DNA of 64,000 bases from Larimichthys crocea (GCF_000972845.2 NC_040012.1:9589552-9653551); one strand, 5' to 3'. Counted from the first letter of the stretch, positions 41,412-50,955 are shown. The notes: generated by a model not told the origin, from the letters alone. Numbers and translations are program-made.

Positions 41412-43323
41412 ACATGTTGATGGTAGTCCACCCTCTTATACTATGCATAATTTCTTGGCTCTAAGCCGTCTTTATCTTTCAAATGTATGGAGATTTTTTA
41501 GGTCTGGTTGAACTCTGCTGATCCACTCGATTATTTGGGTGTATTATGGTTCATAAGTGGCAACTTGAAGCACTGACATGGACAGTTTGTGGGATCAGAA
41601 AGGAACACACAGGACAAAACACAGATTATTGAATGATGACAATTGACTTTAAAAGGGCCTTTAGTTGACTGTATCATGTTTAATTACATTTTATTTTGTC
41701 TTTGTTTAGTTTGAGATTTTAGTTCATTGTTATTGTTTGTTTTAAATGTGTTGCTGCTTTATTGTAAAGCACGTTGTAACTGAAAGTGGACTTTGAGTAC
41801 ATAGTGCCATGTCTGAAAAACACCATAAGGTGTCCAGTTGACCCTGATGATGTTATATTGTGTTAGTGACAGGTTACTGTTACTCTTTAAGAGTTTCAAC
41901 ACTGAGGTGCGGCAGGTGTTGTAAACTGTGATGTTCAGGCAGTTTAGTAAAGCAACAATAACAAAGCTACATGGTGTGATCACTGAGTCCATGCAAACAC
42001 AATACAGAGCAGGTCAGCAGTATATACCACATAGAAGTGGTGTACATTATCTGAAAGCTGAGAACCTTGAGATTAATTTGAGATGTAGATTTTAGTCAGA
42101 AATCTGTAATACATGTTCAAATATTGAGAGTTTACGGTCTTAGCACGTTACAATTTAAGTATATAATGACCAATTCCATGCTCTAATATGTCTGCTGTGT
42201 TTGTTGCAGCTGTTTTTCGGTTGATACATATTCTTACACAGATTTGGTGCAAGTTTAAACGCACCCTCACTGACAGCAGACCATGTGCGGCACTGTCAAA
42301 AACATTCATGACCACTGCTGAAGCTCTTCTCCAGCAAACAATTTACAGTCCAACAAAACTCATAATTAACACTCAAGTAACACTAGGCTATGTGGTCCAG
42401 GTCATTTTATATCATGAGGTCAAGTTTCAATAAATAGTCTGCTACAGCCTCTGAAAGACTGTAATGTTGGCCGCAGACATCAATATTGACAAACAGTGAA
42501 GCAAAACTTTTAAAATTTTTTCTATTTTATTTGTTTTATTTTTTGGTGTTTTGTTTTTTTTTTCTTTTCAATTTAAATTAATTAAATTAAATTATGGGAG
42601 AACCAGAGCACCTGGAGAAAACCCTTAGACACAGTCATGTACACTTGACTCATTGCTAGCATTGGGTCTGTCAGCTGCAGCTGTAATCAGGGACAGCAAC
42701 GCTTCAGCCAAGCCAGCATTTTTTTTTTTCAATTTAAATTAAATAAATTGTGGGAGAACCAGAGCACCTGGAGAAAACCCTGAGGCACAGTCATGTACAC
42801 TTGACTCATTGCTAGCATTGGGTCTGTCAGCTGCAGCTGTAATCAGGGACAGCAACGCTTCAGCCAAGCCAGCATTTTTTTTTTTCAATTTAAATTAAAT
42901 AAATTGTGGGAGAACCAGAGCACCTGGAGAAAACCCTGAGGCACAGTCATGTACACTTGACTCATTGCTAGCATTGGGTCTGTCAGCTGCAGCTGTAATC
43001 AGGGACAGCAACGCTTCAGCCAAGCCAGCATTTTTTTTTTCCAATTTAAATTAAATAAATTGTGGGAGAACCAGAGCACCTGGAGAAAACCCTTAGACAC
43101 AGTCATGTACACTTGACTCATTGCTAGCATTGGGTCTGTCAGCTGCAGCTGTAATCAGGGACAGCAACGCTTCAGCCAAGCCAGCATTTTTTTTTTCAAT
43201 TTAAATTAAATAAATTGTGGGAGAACCAGAGCACCTGGAGAAAACCCTGAGGCACAGTCATGTACATTTGCAATGAGACATACTGTGCTAACAATACAAT
43301 GCTGCATCTTCACTTGATGACAT
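41412..43323. repeat. Duplicated unit, flank copy 1 (downstream of kinase A)
   Basis: This sequence recurs at 57861-59460 and, more damaged, at 62694-64000. The shared run starts at ACATGTTG...AGTCCACC and continues through the minisatellite into the kinase C-terminal coding region. Between copies 1 and 2 long stretches are identical, which implies recent duplication or gene conversion. Two short open frames (41759-41992 minus, 42188-42433 plus) are identical between copies 1 and 2 but are broken in copy 3, so I do not call them genes. Confidence 0.92.
42565..43265. repeat. About 155-bp minisatellite, roughly 4.5 units, related to kinase tail coding repeats
   Basis: The phrase GCCAAGCCAGCATTTTTTTT recurs at about 42712, 42867, 43023 and 43178, giving a 155-bp period. 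Each unit joins an A/T-rich piece, a piece with AGCACCTGGAGAAAACCC, and a piece with TTGGGTCTGTCAGCTGCAGC. The last piece closely resembles the kinase tail coding text TTGGTTCTGTCAGCTGCGGC. The equivalent block in copy 2 has about three units (59,020-59,400). Confidence 0.9.
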
Positions 43324-45882
43324 CTAACAGCAGCAGCTTAGAGACTTGACCATTCTGGAGAAGCCCTGTCTGACCCTCTGTAACCACTTGTGCTTGGTTT
43401 TGACTTCGACAAAGTCACTTGGATTGTTACTGGTGCCAGCAGCAGCAGCCTCATCTTGGCAAGCTTGGATTAGTGGTCTGTTACCATTGCCGGCAGGAGT
43501 TCTATCAGTTACGGTTGCAGGTCTGTAACTCGGGCCTGCAGCGGTGGCTTCACCTGATGGTATTCCATTATTATTATCCATAGTGGTTTCTTTATCTTTA
43601 CCTGACATCACAGGGGGCTTGGAGCTGGAGAAGGCCCGTCTGATCCTCTTTAACAACTTCTTCTTTGTTTTGACTTTAACAAAGTTACTTGGATTATTAT
43701 TGTTGCCAGCAGGGACAGCTTCAGCTAAGCCAGCTTGGGCTGGTGGTTCATTGCCAGCATTGGTTCTGTCAGCTGCGGCTGTGACTCTGTAATCAGGGAC
43801 AGCAGCAGCAGCTTCAGCTGAGCCAGCTTGGGCTGGTGGTTCATCACCTTTGCCAGCAATTCTTCTGTCAGCTGTGGCTGCTGTGCTGAACCTGGGGAAA
43901 TCAGCAACAGCTTCAGCTAAGCCAGCTTCGACTGGTGGTCCATTGTCATTGCCAGCAGGAGTTCTATCAGTTACGGCTGCAGGTCTGTAACTCGGGCCTG
44001 CAGCAGTGGCTTTATCCAATTGCATTCCATTATTAGTATCCGTAGGGGTGTCTTCCTCATCTGGACATGGGTCTTTCGATGAAGTAATGGCTGACATTAC
44101 AGGGAGCATGGATTCAGCTGTTGGCTGCTCCCGCTGGCAGTTTTCAATAATAAGGCGGGCTGATTTCACATAATTGTCTTGAATGTGACTACCAAAGTGA
44201 TCCATTGTGATAAAAGAGTGCTTTAAAGCATTGCGTGGTGTAATTCTTTTTTCAGGGTCCACACGCAGCATAGATTTGATGAGGCTTAAAAAGGCCTGTG
44301 TATCAAGAAACTCGGCGAAATCCTTCAGTTCTCCACTGGTGTGCACAATGTCATCAAGTCCAGTAAAGGTGCTAGAAATTCCTCGACATTTTTTGATCAC
44401 TGAGCCTGTTGTGACGATATATTCACTGGGTGTTTTCATCCTCCATGGGGCAAAACGGGACAAACTGTCCTTGGTGAAAATTTCTCCGGTACGCAATCCA
44501 AGGTTTAACAGACGATCATCAGGCTGACCTAGCATCTGCACGATGAGTCTCATCACCTCATACTCAGATCTAGATGGATACAGGTTCTCGGCCAGTAACA
44601 AGAAAGCCAAAATGCAGCCAAGTGACCACATATCAACTGCTGCATCTGGTGGGAGGCCCAGGATGATCTCTGGGGCTCTGTAGCCAGTAGGTTGAATAAT
44701 CTTGCCACACTTCAACTCAGAAACTGGCCTGGCCAGACCAAAATCAATTAATTTCAGCTTGAAAGGCTGCAGCTTATGATTTACTAACATTATATTGTCA
44801 GGTTTAATGTCTGTGTGTGCCACACCCATGTTTCTGAGGGTGTTTAGAGCCACTAGCATCTGTTGTGCGATTACTCTAACCTCAGATAAACTTAGTGGAA
44901 CCAAAGCCCTCTCATATAACAGTTCAAAAAGATTTTTGTCAAGCATTTCAAATATCAAACAATCATATCTCTCATGTGAGAAAAGTTCAATAAATGCAAG
45001 CAAGTTATTCTTGTTGACGTCAAGCTTTTGGAGTTTTTGAAGCATAGTAAACTCATGAACACATAGCCGAGACATGTATTTAGGCATTATTTTTATGGCC
45101 AAATTCTCCCTAGTGTGCAAGTTTATGCAGTGGGCTACTTTTCCGTAAGCCCCCTTCCCTATAAACTCATTTATCTTGAATCTGCTAGATTGACTGTACA
45201 GAATGTCTTCTATATGAAGATCTACTTGATCATTTTCAGTGGTTTGTTTACACGCTGGAAATGAGTTAGAACTGGATGATTCATTCCAACTTATCACTTC
45301 GCCTGGCAATAACATGAGCTTGGAGTCAGCTGTTGTCAGGACAGGTGAATTCTCATCATTGGCGTCATTAATGTCACCACCTGTGATAAAGCAGTGCCGT
45401 AAAGCCTCAGTCGGGGTGATTCTCTTTTCAGGATCTAATTGAAGCAAAGATTTGAGGAGGCTTAAAAAGGCCTGTGTATCCTTACAATCAGAATCCTTCT
45501 TCATTGCTACACAGATGTCGTCAAGACCTGTAAATGTGTCAGAAATTCCACTGATTATTCCAGTCTCATAGCCTGTTCTGAAGTTGTACTCATCTGGTGA
45601 ATTTAACCTCCACGAAGCACAAGAGGAGTCTTGGGTCCTGTTAAAATATATCTCGGTAAACATCCCAGTGTTCAGCAGGTGATCATCAGGTTGACCTTGC
45701 ATTTGCACAATGATTCTCATCATCTGATATTGGCAATGTCTTGGATACAGGTGATCACCCATGCATGCATAAGCCAAAACGCAGCCAAGTGACCACATAT
45801 CAATGGCTTCATTCAATGGGAGCCCCAAAATTACCTCTGGGGCATTGTAGCCAATATCTTCAAAGACTATGCCACACTTCAT
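43324..45882 (-). CDS. HIPK-like protein kinase, copy A (partial first domain, complete second kinase domain, repetitive tail)
   Basis: One 852-codon open frame. Residues 1-170 are the C-lobe of a first kinase domain (GYNAPEVILG, DMWSLGC). Residues 235-557 form a complete second domain: P-loop GKGAYGKV (242-249), ATP-lysine K264, alpha-C glutamate near E277, catalytic HTDIKPDN (356-363), DFG 380-382, YRAPE 401-405. The HIPK relationship (nuclear Ser/Thr/Tyr CMGC kinases) rests on PEIILGLP, DMWSLGC and HSFITMDHFG, recalled as HIPK-like; the usual HRD is HTD. After residue 590 come Ala/Pro-rich repeats, then two basic amphipathic motifs (730 and 820) and a terminal SLSCCC. The upstream N-lobe of domain 1 is decayed, so the true start is unclear and an internal Met may be used. 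Catalytic residues are intact. Substrates are unknown. Confidence 0.85.
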   Translation of the reverse strand: MKCGIVFEDIGYNAPEVILGLPLNEAIDMWSLGCVLAYACMGDHLYPRHCQYQMMRIIVQMQGQPDDHLLNTGMFTEIYFNRTQDSSCASWRLNSPDEYNFRTGYETGIISGISDTFTGLDDICVAMKKDSDCKDTQAFLSLLKSLLQLDPEKRITPTEALRHCFITGGDINDANDENSPVLTTADSKLMLLPGEVISWNESSSSNSFPACKQTTENDQVDLHIEDILYSQSSRFKINEFIGKGAYGKVAHCINLHTRENLAIKIMPKYMSRLCVHEFTMLQKLQKLDVNKNNLLAFIELFSHERYDCLIFEMLDKNLFELLYERALVPLSLSEVRVIAQQMLVALNTLRNMGVAHTDIKPDNIMLVNHKLQPFKLKLIDFGLARPVSELKCGKIIQPTGYRAPEIILGLPPDAAVDMWSLGCILAFLLLAENLYPSRSEYEVMRLIVQMLGQPDDRLLNLGLRTGEIFTKDSLSRFAPWRMKTPSEYIVTTGSVIKKCRGISSTFTGLDDIVHTSGELKDFAEFLDTQAFLSLIKSMLRVDPEKRITPRNALKHSFITMDHFGSHIQDNYVKSARLIIENCQREQPTAESMLPVMSAITSSKDPCPDEEDTPTDTNNGMQLDKATAAGPSYRPAAVTDRTPAGNDNGPPVEAGLAEAVADFPRFSTAATADRRIAGKGDEPPAQAGSAEAAAAVPDYRVTAAADRTNAGNEPPAQAGLAEAVPAGNNNNPSNFVKVKTKKKLLKRIRRAFSSSKPPVMSGKDKETTMDNNNGIPSGEATAAGPSYRPATVTDRTPAGNGNRPLIQACQDEAAAAGTSNNPSDFVEVKTKHKWLQRVRQGFSRMVKSLSCCC

Positions 45883-46464
45883 TTTCTGAACTGGAAAGCC
45901 GACCTGAAATCATACAGTTCACGCCTGAAGGGCTCGATCGATAATTACAAAACCTTACGTTGTTTGTATTAATATGACAATGTACCCGACCGATGTTCTG
46001 TTCAGTGCATCCAGAGCCACCAGGATCTGTTGTGAGACTACTCTAATCTCTGATAACTCAGTGGATTAAAAAACCTCTCCTTCATCAGCTCGTGAAGACT
46101 CATGTCCAGTTTTTCGAATGCAAGACAAACATGTCCGCGATGCATAAAATTATCAACAAGCCTGACCAAGTTATACTTGTCTGTTTCAAGCTTTTGGAGT
46201 TGTTTAAGTCAAGCCAACTCATTTTTACCAACCTGGCGTAGTTTCTAAACACAATCTTCACAGAAACAATCTCTGTAGTGTCCAATTTCATGCAGTTGAC
46301 CACTTTTCCAAAAATCCCTTCCTCCACAAACTTTACTAGCGTGTATTTGCTTATTTCACTATACAGAGCGTCTCCTATGTGAAACTCTTCTTTCGCTTCT
46401 TTAGCACGGCTGCTGTCAGCAGAAGAAATCTTCACATTGTTCGCATCTGCCATTTCTGCCATTT
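45883..46464 (-). pseudogene. Decayed N-lobe of the first kinase domain of copy A
   Basis: A frame opening MAEMADANNVKISS at 46462 runs into a kinase N-lobe (GIFGKVVNCM, VSVKIVF). It then loses frame near 46230. The continuation in another frame (LQKLETDKYNLVRL, then LDMSLHELMKERF) is broken by a TGA and a further frameshift near 46045. The position of the catalytic HxDxxxxN reads HINTNN and that of DFG is lost. The remaining C-lobe is open and fused to kinase A. It looks like an ancestral double-kinase gene whose first domain is dying. Sequencing error could explain one shift but not the lost catalytic residues. Confidence 0.8.
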
Positions 46465-46544
46465 GTAAATGTTTCCACTTAAATCTCCTGGTAACTGGTA
46501 TTCACTGCTCCAACTCAACCAAGTAAGTACAGAGTGACCCTGAG

Positions 46545-46623
46545 TGAGTCATGACGTCATGTGACGTCAGAATGTTTTCCTTTGATCTTCGAAGGCTCAG
46601 ACCATGTGACTCTGGTGACGTCA
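46545..46623 (-). promoter_or_regulatory. Triple CRE plus AP-1 cluster upstream of kinase A
   Basis: The palindrome TGACGTCA occurs perfectly three times, at 46552-46559, 46562-46569 and 46616-46623. A TGAGTCA AP-1 site lies at 46545-46551. All lie 83-161 nt upstream of the ancestral ATG at 46462. These are consensus CREB/ATF and AP-1 sites. Function is inferred from motif density and position. Confidence 0.6.
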
Positions 46624-46636
46624 CCATGGTACACCC

Positions 46637-46823
46637 ACGTGTGTGTGTGTGTGTGGGGGGGGGGGGGGGGCATAATTGGCATAATTAATGCAGTTGATAT
46701 AATATTATATATGATATATATATATATATATATATAGATATATATATATATATATAAATATATAAATTATATAGTGGCATGTATTATGTCCTATGGTTAC
46801 GGCTGTCGCCGTTTCGCCCCACG

Positions 46824-46871
<48 letters not shown>
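46637..46871. repeat. Simple-sequence cluster: (GT)n, G-run, (TA)n, (GT)n
   Basis: A GT repeat and an 18-G run lie near 46637-46670, then an AT-rich alternation near 46705-46760, then a second (GT)n of about 25 units at 46826-46875. The cluster separates the kinase A promoter from the LTR-like block and is likely difficult to assemble. Confidence 0.9.
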
Positions 46872-46876
<5 letters not shown>

Positions 46877-47494
46877 TGTATTTCCCTTATTTAAATTCAG
46901 GTCTGCGGTTGCTGGTGAGGGGTTGAATCCTGACGGCGCCGATCTCCAAGCCGCTGGGTTTGGGATTGGCTGCGTAATCCTCCGCGTCCTCTCCCCGCCG
47001 ACCAATCCGCGGGGCCCAAAAGGGCCATTTAAACAGCAGCCGCCAGAGCATCGTGGCGGCTTCATTGTGTACTGTGGTTGTGAGCTCGCCTCGTTTCGTC
47101 TTGTTAAAAAATCGTGTTTCGAAAGTGTTTAAGTTGGTGAGGATTTCGTCTGGGACTGGGCAGGGATTAGTTTAGAGATATTTACTGATTACTCATGAGG
47201 AGATTTTCTGTTAGACCCATTGGTTTAGGAGTGCTGTTTTTGGTATTTAGTTTGTAATTGTTAGACTTAGTTAGTGAGGTTTTTCTTTCTCGTTTTGGTT
47301 TTCTAGTTAGATAACATGGGCTCTGTTTAGAGTTTTCTTTTTGTTATATTTGTTTGTTCGCCCTTAGTTCCCTTTTGCCTCATCCTTTTGTTAAAACGAT
47401 CTGAACTTTCATTTAATAAAATACCTTTTGTTTAATAACCTTAAAATCTGGTTTTATCTTACTTCTTTTCATACCCTTATATATGGTCGTAACA
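46872..47494 (+). mobile_element. Solo-LTR-like block
   Basis: A 623-bp block starting TGTGGTGTATTTCCC and ending GGTCGTAACA (TG...CA). It has a CCAAT box (GACCAATCCGCGG), a TATA-like CATTTAAACAG and, downstream, an AATAAA in TTTAATAAAATACC, the order expected of an LTR. No internal retroelement genes adjoin it, so it would be a solo LTR, Ty3-type by general look. The target duplication cannot be verified because the left side is a GT repeat. Confidence 0.5.
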
Positions 47495-47499
47495 TATGT

Positions 47500-47642
47500 G
47501 TTTAATCAAACTATTGTTAAGTTTGGGTACAGTAGAGTGTAGGAATCCAGCTTGGTTGGCGGGACCTACATGTTGGTTGAACCTTTACAAATATTAATAA
47601 GCACAACATGTTGATAGTAGTCCATCCTCTTACACTATGCAT
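47500..47642. repeat. Partial extra copy of the duplicated-unit left end
   Basis: About 100 bp near-identical to 41,360-41,455 (AACCTTTACAAATATTAATA and following text), cut off abruptly at CATAAT where the Tx1 LINE begins. This marks a former copy of the unit disrupted by insertion. Confidence 0.8.
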
Positions 47643-47714
47643 AATCCTGCTTTCTCTTGTCCAGGAACATAAAGGTGAAGATTTGTGAGTAGAGTTTTGA
47701 CTATTTTCTCCATT

Positions 47715-47806
47715 AAAAAAAAGAAAAATGATCCCATGCCAACTATCACCCTTGGCGTCTTAAAAAAGAAAAATGATCCCATGCCAACTATCACCCTTGG
47801 CGTCTT
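47715..47806. repeat. 45-bp tandem duplication in the Tx1 5' region
   Basis: Two adjacent copies of a unit with GATCCCATGCCAACTATCAC, 45 bp apart. Confidence 0.9.
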
Positions 47807-48261
47807 AACAACTTTCTTACTACTTTCAGATGAGGACTTTATTAAATTTATCTCCTCTGAAATAACTCTCTTTCTGGAACATAACCAGACCCCAGGAATG
47901 TCCCCCTTAACAGTGTGGGAATCCATGAAGGCATACCTGAGGGGACAAATAATATCATAAAGCACACAGCAAAGAAAACGGCACAATACGAAACTTGAAC
48001 AGTTAACAAATTACATTCTCAAATTAGATGCTACACTTGCTGTCACCCCATCCGATGATTTATTCAAACAGCGACTAACTCTCCAAACAGAGTTCAATTT
48101 GTTATCAACAAGACACATTGAAAACCTGATAAATAAATCACAGAGTAAAGCATTCGAATATGGTGAAAAGACGGGGAAGATTCTCGCCCACCAACTCCAC
48201 CAGAAAACTGTGGATAGAACTATAGCTGAGATAAATGATGAATTGGGCACTAAACATTTAG

Positions 48262-48526
48262 ACCCGGGGTTCCCAACCCGCGGACCGGGGTCCGGATCCG
48301 GACCGGATCGCCATATCATCCGGACCCGAGATTAATTGTAGAATTTTTTTTTTTTTTTTTGACAGGCGAGTCTATTTCATGCCGTAACATTACTTTTCCC
48401 TATCCAAGCACTGCACTGAGCAAGCATTGGAAGGTACCAACCAATCGTGTGAGAGTCATACTACCCATGTGATTCTATCTAGCCAATGAAATCGCCACCT
48501 TGAATTCAGAGCGAGGTGCTACGAGT
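48262..48526 (+). mobile_element. hAT-like element fragment truncated by the assembly gap
   Basis: Begins CCGGGGTTCCCAACCCGCGG, resembling hAT-type termini of the GGGGTTCCCAACC class, inserted into the first copy of the Tx1 fragment. No right end exists because the 10-N gap follows at 48527-48536. The call rests on one terminus. Confidence 0.5.
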
Positions 48527-48536
48527 NNNNNNNNNN
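48527..48536. other. Assembly gap (10 N)
   Basis: Ten N bases. The sequence just right of the gap repeats 47,951-48,261 almost exactly. Confidence 1.
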
Positions 48537-49680
48537 TAATATCATATAGCACACAGCAAAGAAAACGGCACAATACGAAACTTGAACAGTTAACAAATGA
48601 CATTCTCAAATTAGATGCTACACTTGCTGTCACCCCATCCGATGATTTATTCAAACAGCGACTAACTCTCCAAACAGAGTTCAATTTGTTATCAACAAGA
48701 CGCATTGAAAACCTGATAAATAAATCACAGAGTAAAGTATTCGAATATTGTGAAAAGACGGGGAAGATTCTCGCCCACCAACTCCACCAGAAAACTGTGG
48801 ATAGAACTATAGCTGAGATAAATGATGAATTGGGCACTAAACATTTAGACCATTCGGAGATTAATTCATGCTTTCATAGATTTTACTCAAAGTTGTACGA
48901 TAGCGAATCCCTTGGTGACCGTGCTTTATTTGATTCGTTTTTCAGTAAAATAAATGTTCCCACAATTAATAGCAGAGTTGCGTCTGAGCTAGACAAACCA
49001 TTTCCTGTAGGAGAACTTACTAAGGCAATTAGGCTCCTGCAAGCTGGAAAATCCCCAGGACCAGATGGATTCCCAAGCGAGTTTTTTCAAAAATTTGTAG
49101 ATCAGCTATCTCCCATCTTGCTCTCTGTATTCGAGGAGTCATATGCCACCGGCTCCCTCCCTCTGACTATGCGACAAGCGGCCATCTCCCTTATTCCTAA
49201 AAAAGACAAAAACCCTCTAGATTGTGGTTCTTATCGTCCCATTTCACTCTTAAATGTAGACAGTAAAATCCTTTCCAAAGTTCTGGCTTGCCGCTTAGAG
49301 GCGGTCTTGCCCTCAATTGTAGCAGACGATCAAACTGGTTTTATTAAAGGTCGCCACTCCTTTTTTAACATTAGACGCCTACTTAATATTCTTTATGGTC
49401 CCACTCCACCCGACATTCCAGAAATATTATTATCACTTGATGCTGAGAAGGCGTTTGATCGGGTGGAGTGGGACTATCTCTTCTACACTCTCAAACAATT
49501 TGGCTTTGGTGAAAAATGTATCTCTTGGATTAAAGTTCTGTATTCCTCTCCACTAGCAGCTGTCCGAACAAATAACAATCTCTCTCCTTACTTCCCGCTC
49601 CGTCGTGGCACCCGTCAGGGCTGTCCCCTGTCACCCCTTCTATTTGCTGTTGCAATCGAGCCACTAGCTCTAGCTCTGTT
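48537..49680 (+). pseudogene. Tx1/L1 ORF2 fragment, reverse-transcriptase N-terminal half
   Basis: An open frame from within ORF2 through the RT palm (DAEKAFDRVEW, GCPLSPLLF), ended by the L2 insertion after AIEPLALAL. The matching remainder resumes at 54231, so the RT domain was split by the insertion. Confidence 0.85.
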
Positions 49681-49729
49681 AACCGTCTTCCCATATCTGA
49701 GGGAGGCAATATGGGAAGACGGTTAACAG
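49676..49729. repeat. 21-bp perfect inverted repeat at the L2 5' junction
   Basis: The arm at 49676-49696 (starting CTGTTAACCGTCTTCC) is the exact reverse complement of 49709-49729, with a 12-nt spacer. It lies exactly where Tx1 sequence gives way to L2 sequence. Confidence 0.95.
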
Positions 49730-50955
49730 GCAGAACCCAGCACCCGGAGACTCATGATGACACTGAGTGGCCTGCACTGCCATCAAACAGGAATGCATCT
49801 TCAACCCCGCTACCAAGGAGAAAACAACCATGGACTGGAAGTACAACAAAAACAAAGAGCAAATCACCCCAAGACACAGGGATTCTACTAGAGAACAGAT
49901 TTGCTCCACTTTCCCAAAATCCTGACTCCCCAAAAGAAAGCTCATCTTCCAGCGCAAGAGAAAGGTATGAAGCTAAATCATATGCTAAAAGGCCACAGAA
50001 AGAGCTAACGACTGGGCCTGAAACTCTGATAGTGGGTGACGGAGCTGTGGGTGAGATAAAACGCTTTTGCAGCAAGAAAAACACCAAAGTACTCTGTTTT
50101 ACCAAAGATATGGTGTCTGATATTTCAAAGAAGATCCTGAAGATTGCTACTGATCATCCAACAGTTAAATCACTCATCATACACACAGGAGCCCTCGATG
50201 TTGTGAAGCAACAGTCGGAGGTATTAAAACGGGACTTTGTTGATCTGATGAAGAGAGTCCAATGCCTAAATACTGAGGTGTTTTTCAGTGGACCTCTACC
50301 AACAGTTCGGCGAGGAGATGAGCGATTCAGCAGGCTGATGATGCTAAACAGATGGCTCAAAGATACATGTGCTACTCAATCAATAAACTTTATTGACAAT
50401 TTCAACATCTTTTGGGAACGCAGGCACCTCTTTAAGGCAGATGGATTTTGCCTTAACAAATCAGGAGTACAGCTGCTAAGCTCCAACATTTTTTATTTTC
50501 TGCGTCAGACACCAGCAGCCACTGCCAAGGACCAAAGACAAGACAATCCAAAACAACAGATAAGGCGGCGCTCTGGTGAGGGCGCTGAGATTAGGACTGA
50601 ACAGGGAGGACAGCAGACCCAGAAAGAACCGGCAACATCATTATTCTCACCCCAACAAGTGGAGTCTCCCCCAGCCCCAACAGGGAACACTCAACCTCCA
50701 CCCCCCCAGACCCCACCCAGCCCCCAACTCTCTCCATTCAGTCTGGACGACTCCCCACTTCTGGATTTCACAGACAGGATGAAGAGTCTTGTCAATATGG
50801 GAATCCAATTAACACCACGCCAAAATCCCCTATTTTCTCCCCTTAAGCTACCACACCGCCCAGCCCCACCTATTCCACCTCGGAAACAACACTCGACTAA
50901 AAGTCACCGAGCCCCCCCACCTCCTTTGAATCATCATATCTGTGAGTCTGACTGA
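49711..50955 (+). CDS. L2 LINE ORF1 protein with SGNH-hydrolase-like domain
   Basis: An intact 414-codon frame. Residues about 107-268 resemble the esterase-like SGNH domain found in ORF1 of many fish L2/CR1 elements: VGDGAVGEI where block I is normally GDS, IHTGALDV at block III, SGPLPTVRRG, FIDNFNIFWER, and KADGFCLNKSG at block V. The nucleophile Ser, the block III Asn and the block V His all appear replaced. The C-terminal third is proline-rich. L2 ORF1 proteins are thought to bind RNA or lipid during retrotransposition. Whether this copy works is unknown. Confidence 0.8.
   Translation: MGRRLTGRTQHPETHDDTEWPALPSNRNASSTPLPRRKQPWTGSTTKTKSKSPQDTGILLENRFAPLSQNPDSPKESSSSSARERYEAKSYAKRPQKELTTGPETLIVGDGAVGEIKRFCSKKNTKVLCFTKDMVSDISKKILKIATDHPTVKSLIIHTGALDVVKQQSEVLKRDFVDLMKRVQCLNTEVFFSGPLPTVRRGDERFSRLMMLNRWLKDTCATQSINFIDNFNIFWERRHLFKADGFCLNKSGVQLLSSNIFYFLRQTPAATAKDQRQDNPKQQIRRRSGEGAEIRTEQGGQQTQKEPATSLFSPQQVESPPAPTGNTQPPPPQTPPSPQLSPFSLDDSPLLDFTDRMKSLVNMGIQLTPRQNPLFSPLKLPHRPAPPIPPRKQHSTKSHRAPPPPLNHHICESD

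Noticed and set aside
41759..42433. Two short open frames (77 and 81 codons) identical in flank copies 1 and 2
   Set aside because: Identity follows from recent duplication. No family resemblance, and both are disrupted in copy 3.
42565..43265. Regular 155-bp repeats considered as a CRISPR-like array
   Set aside because: Head-to-tail minisatellite units without unique spacers, in a vertebrate genome.
46784..47132. Open frames across the GT repeat and LTR-like block
   Set aside because: Driven by dinucleotide repeats; no conserved protein signature.
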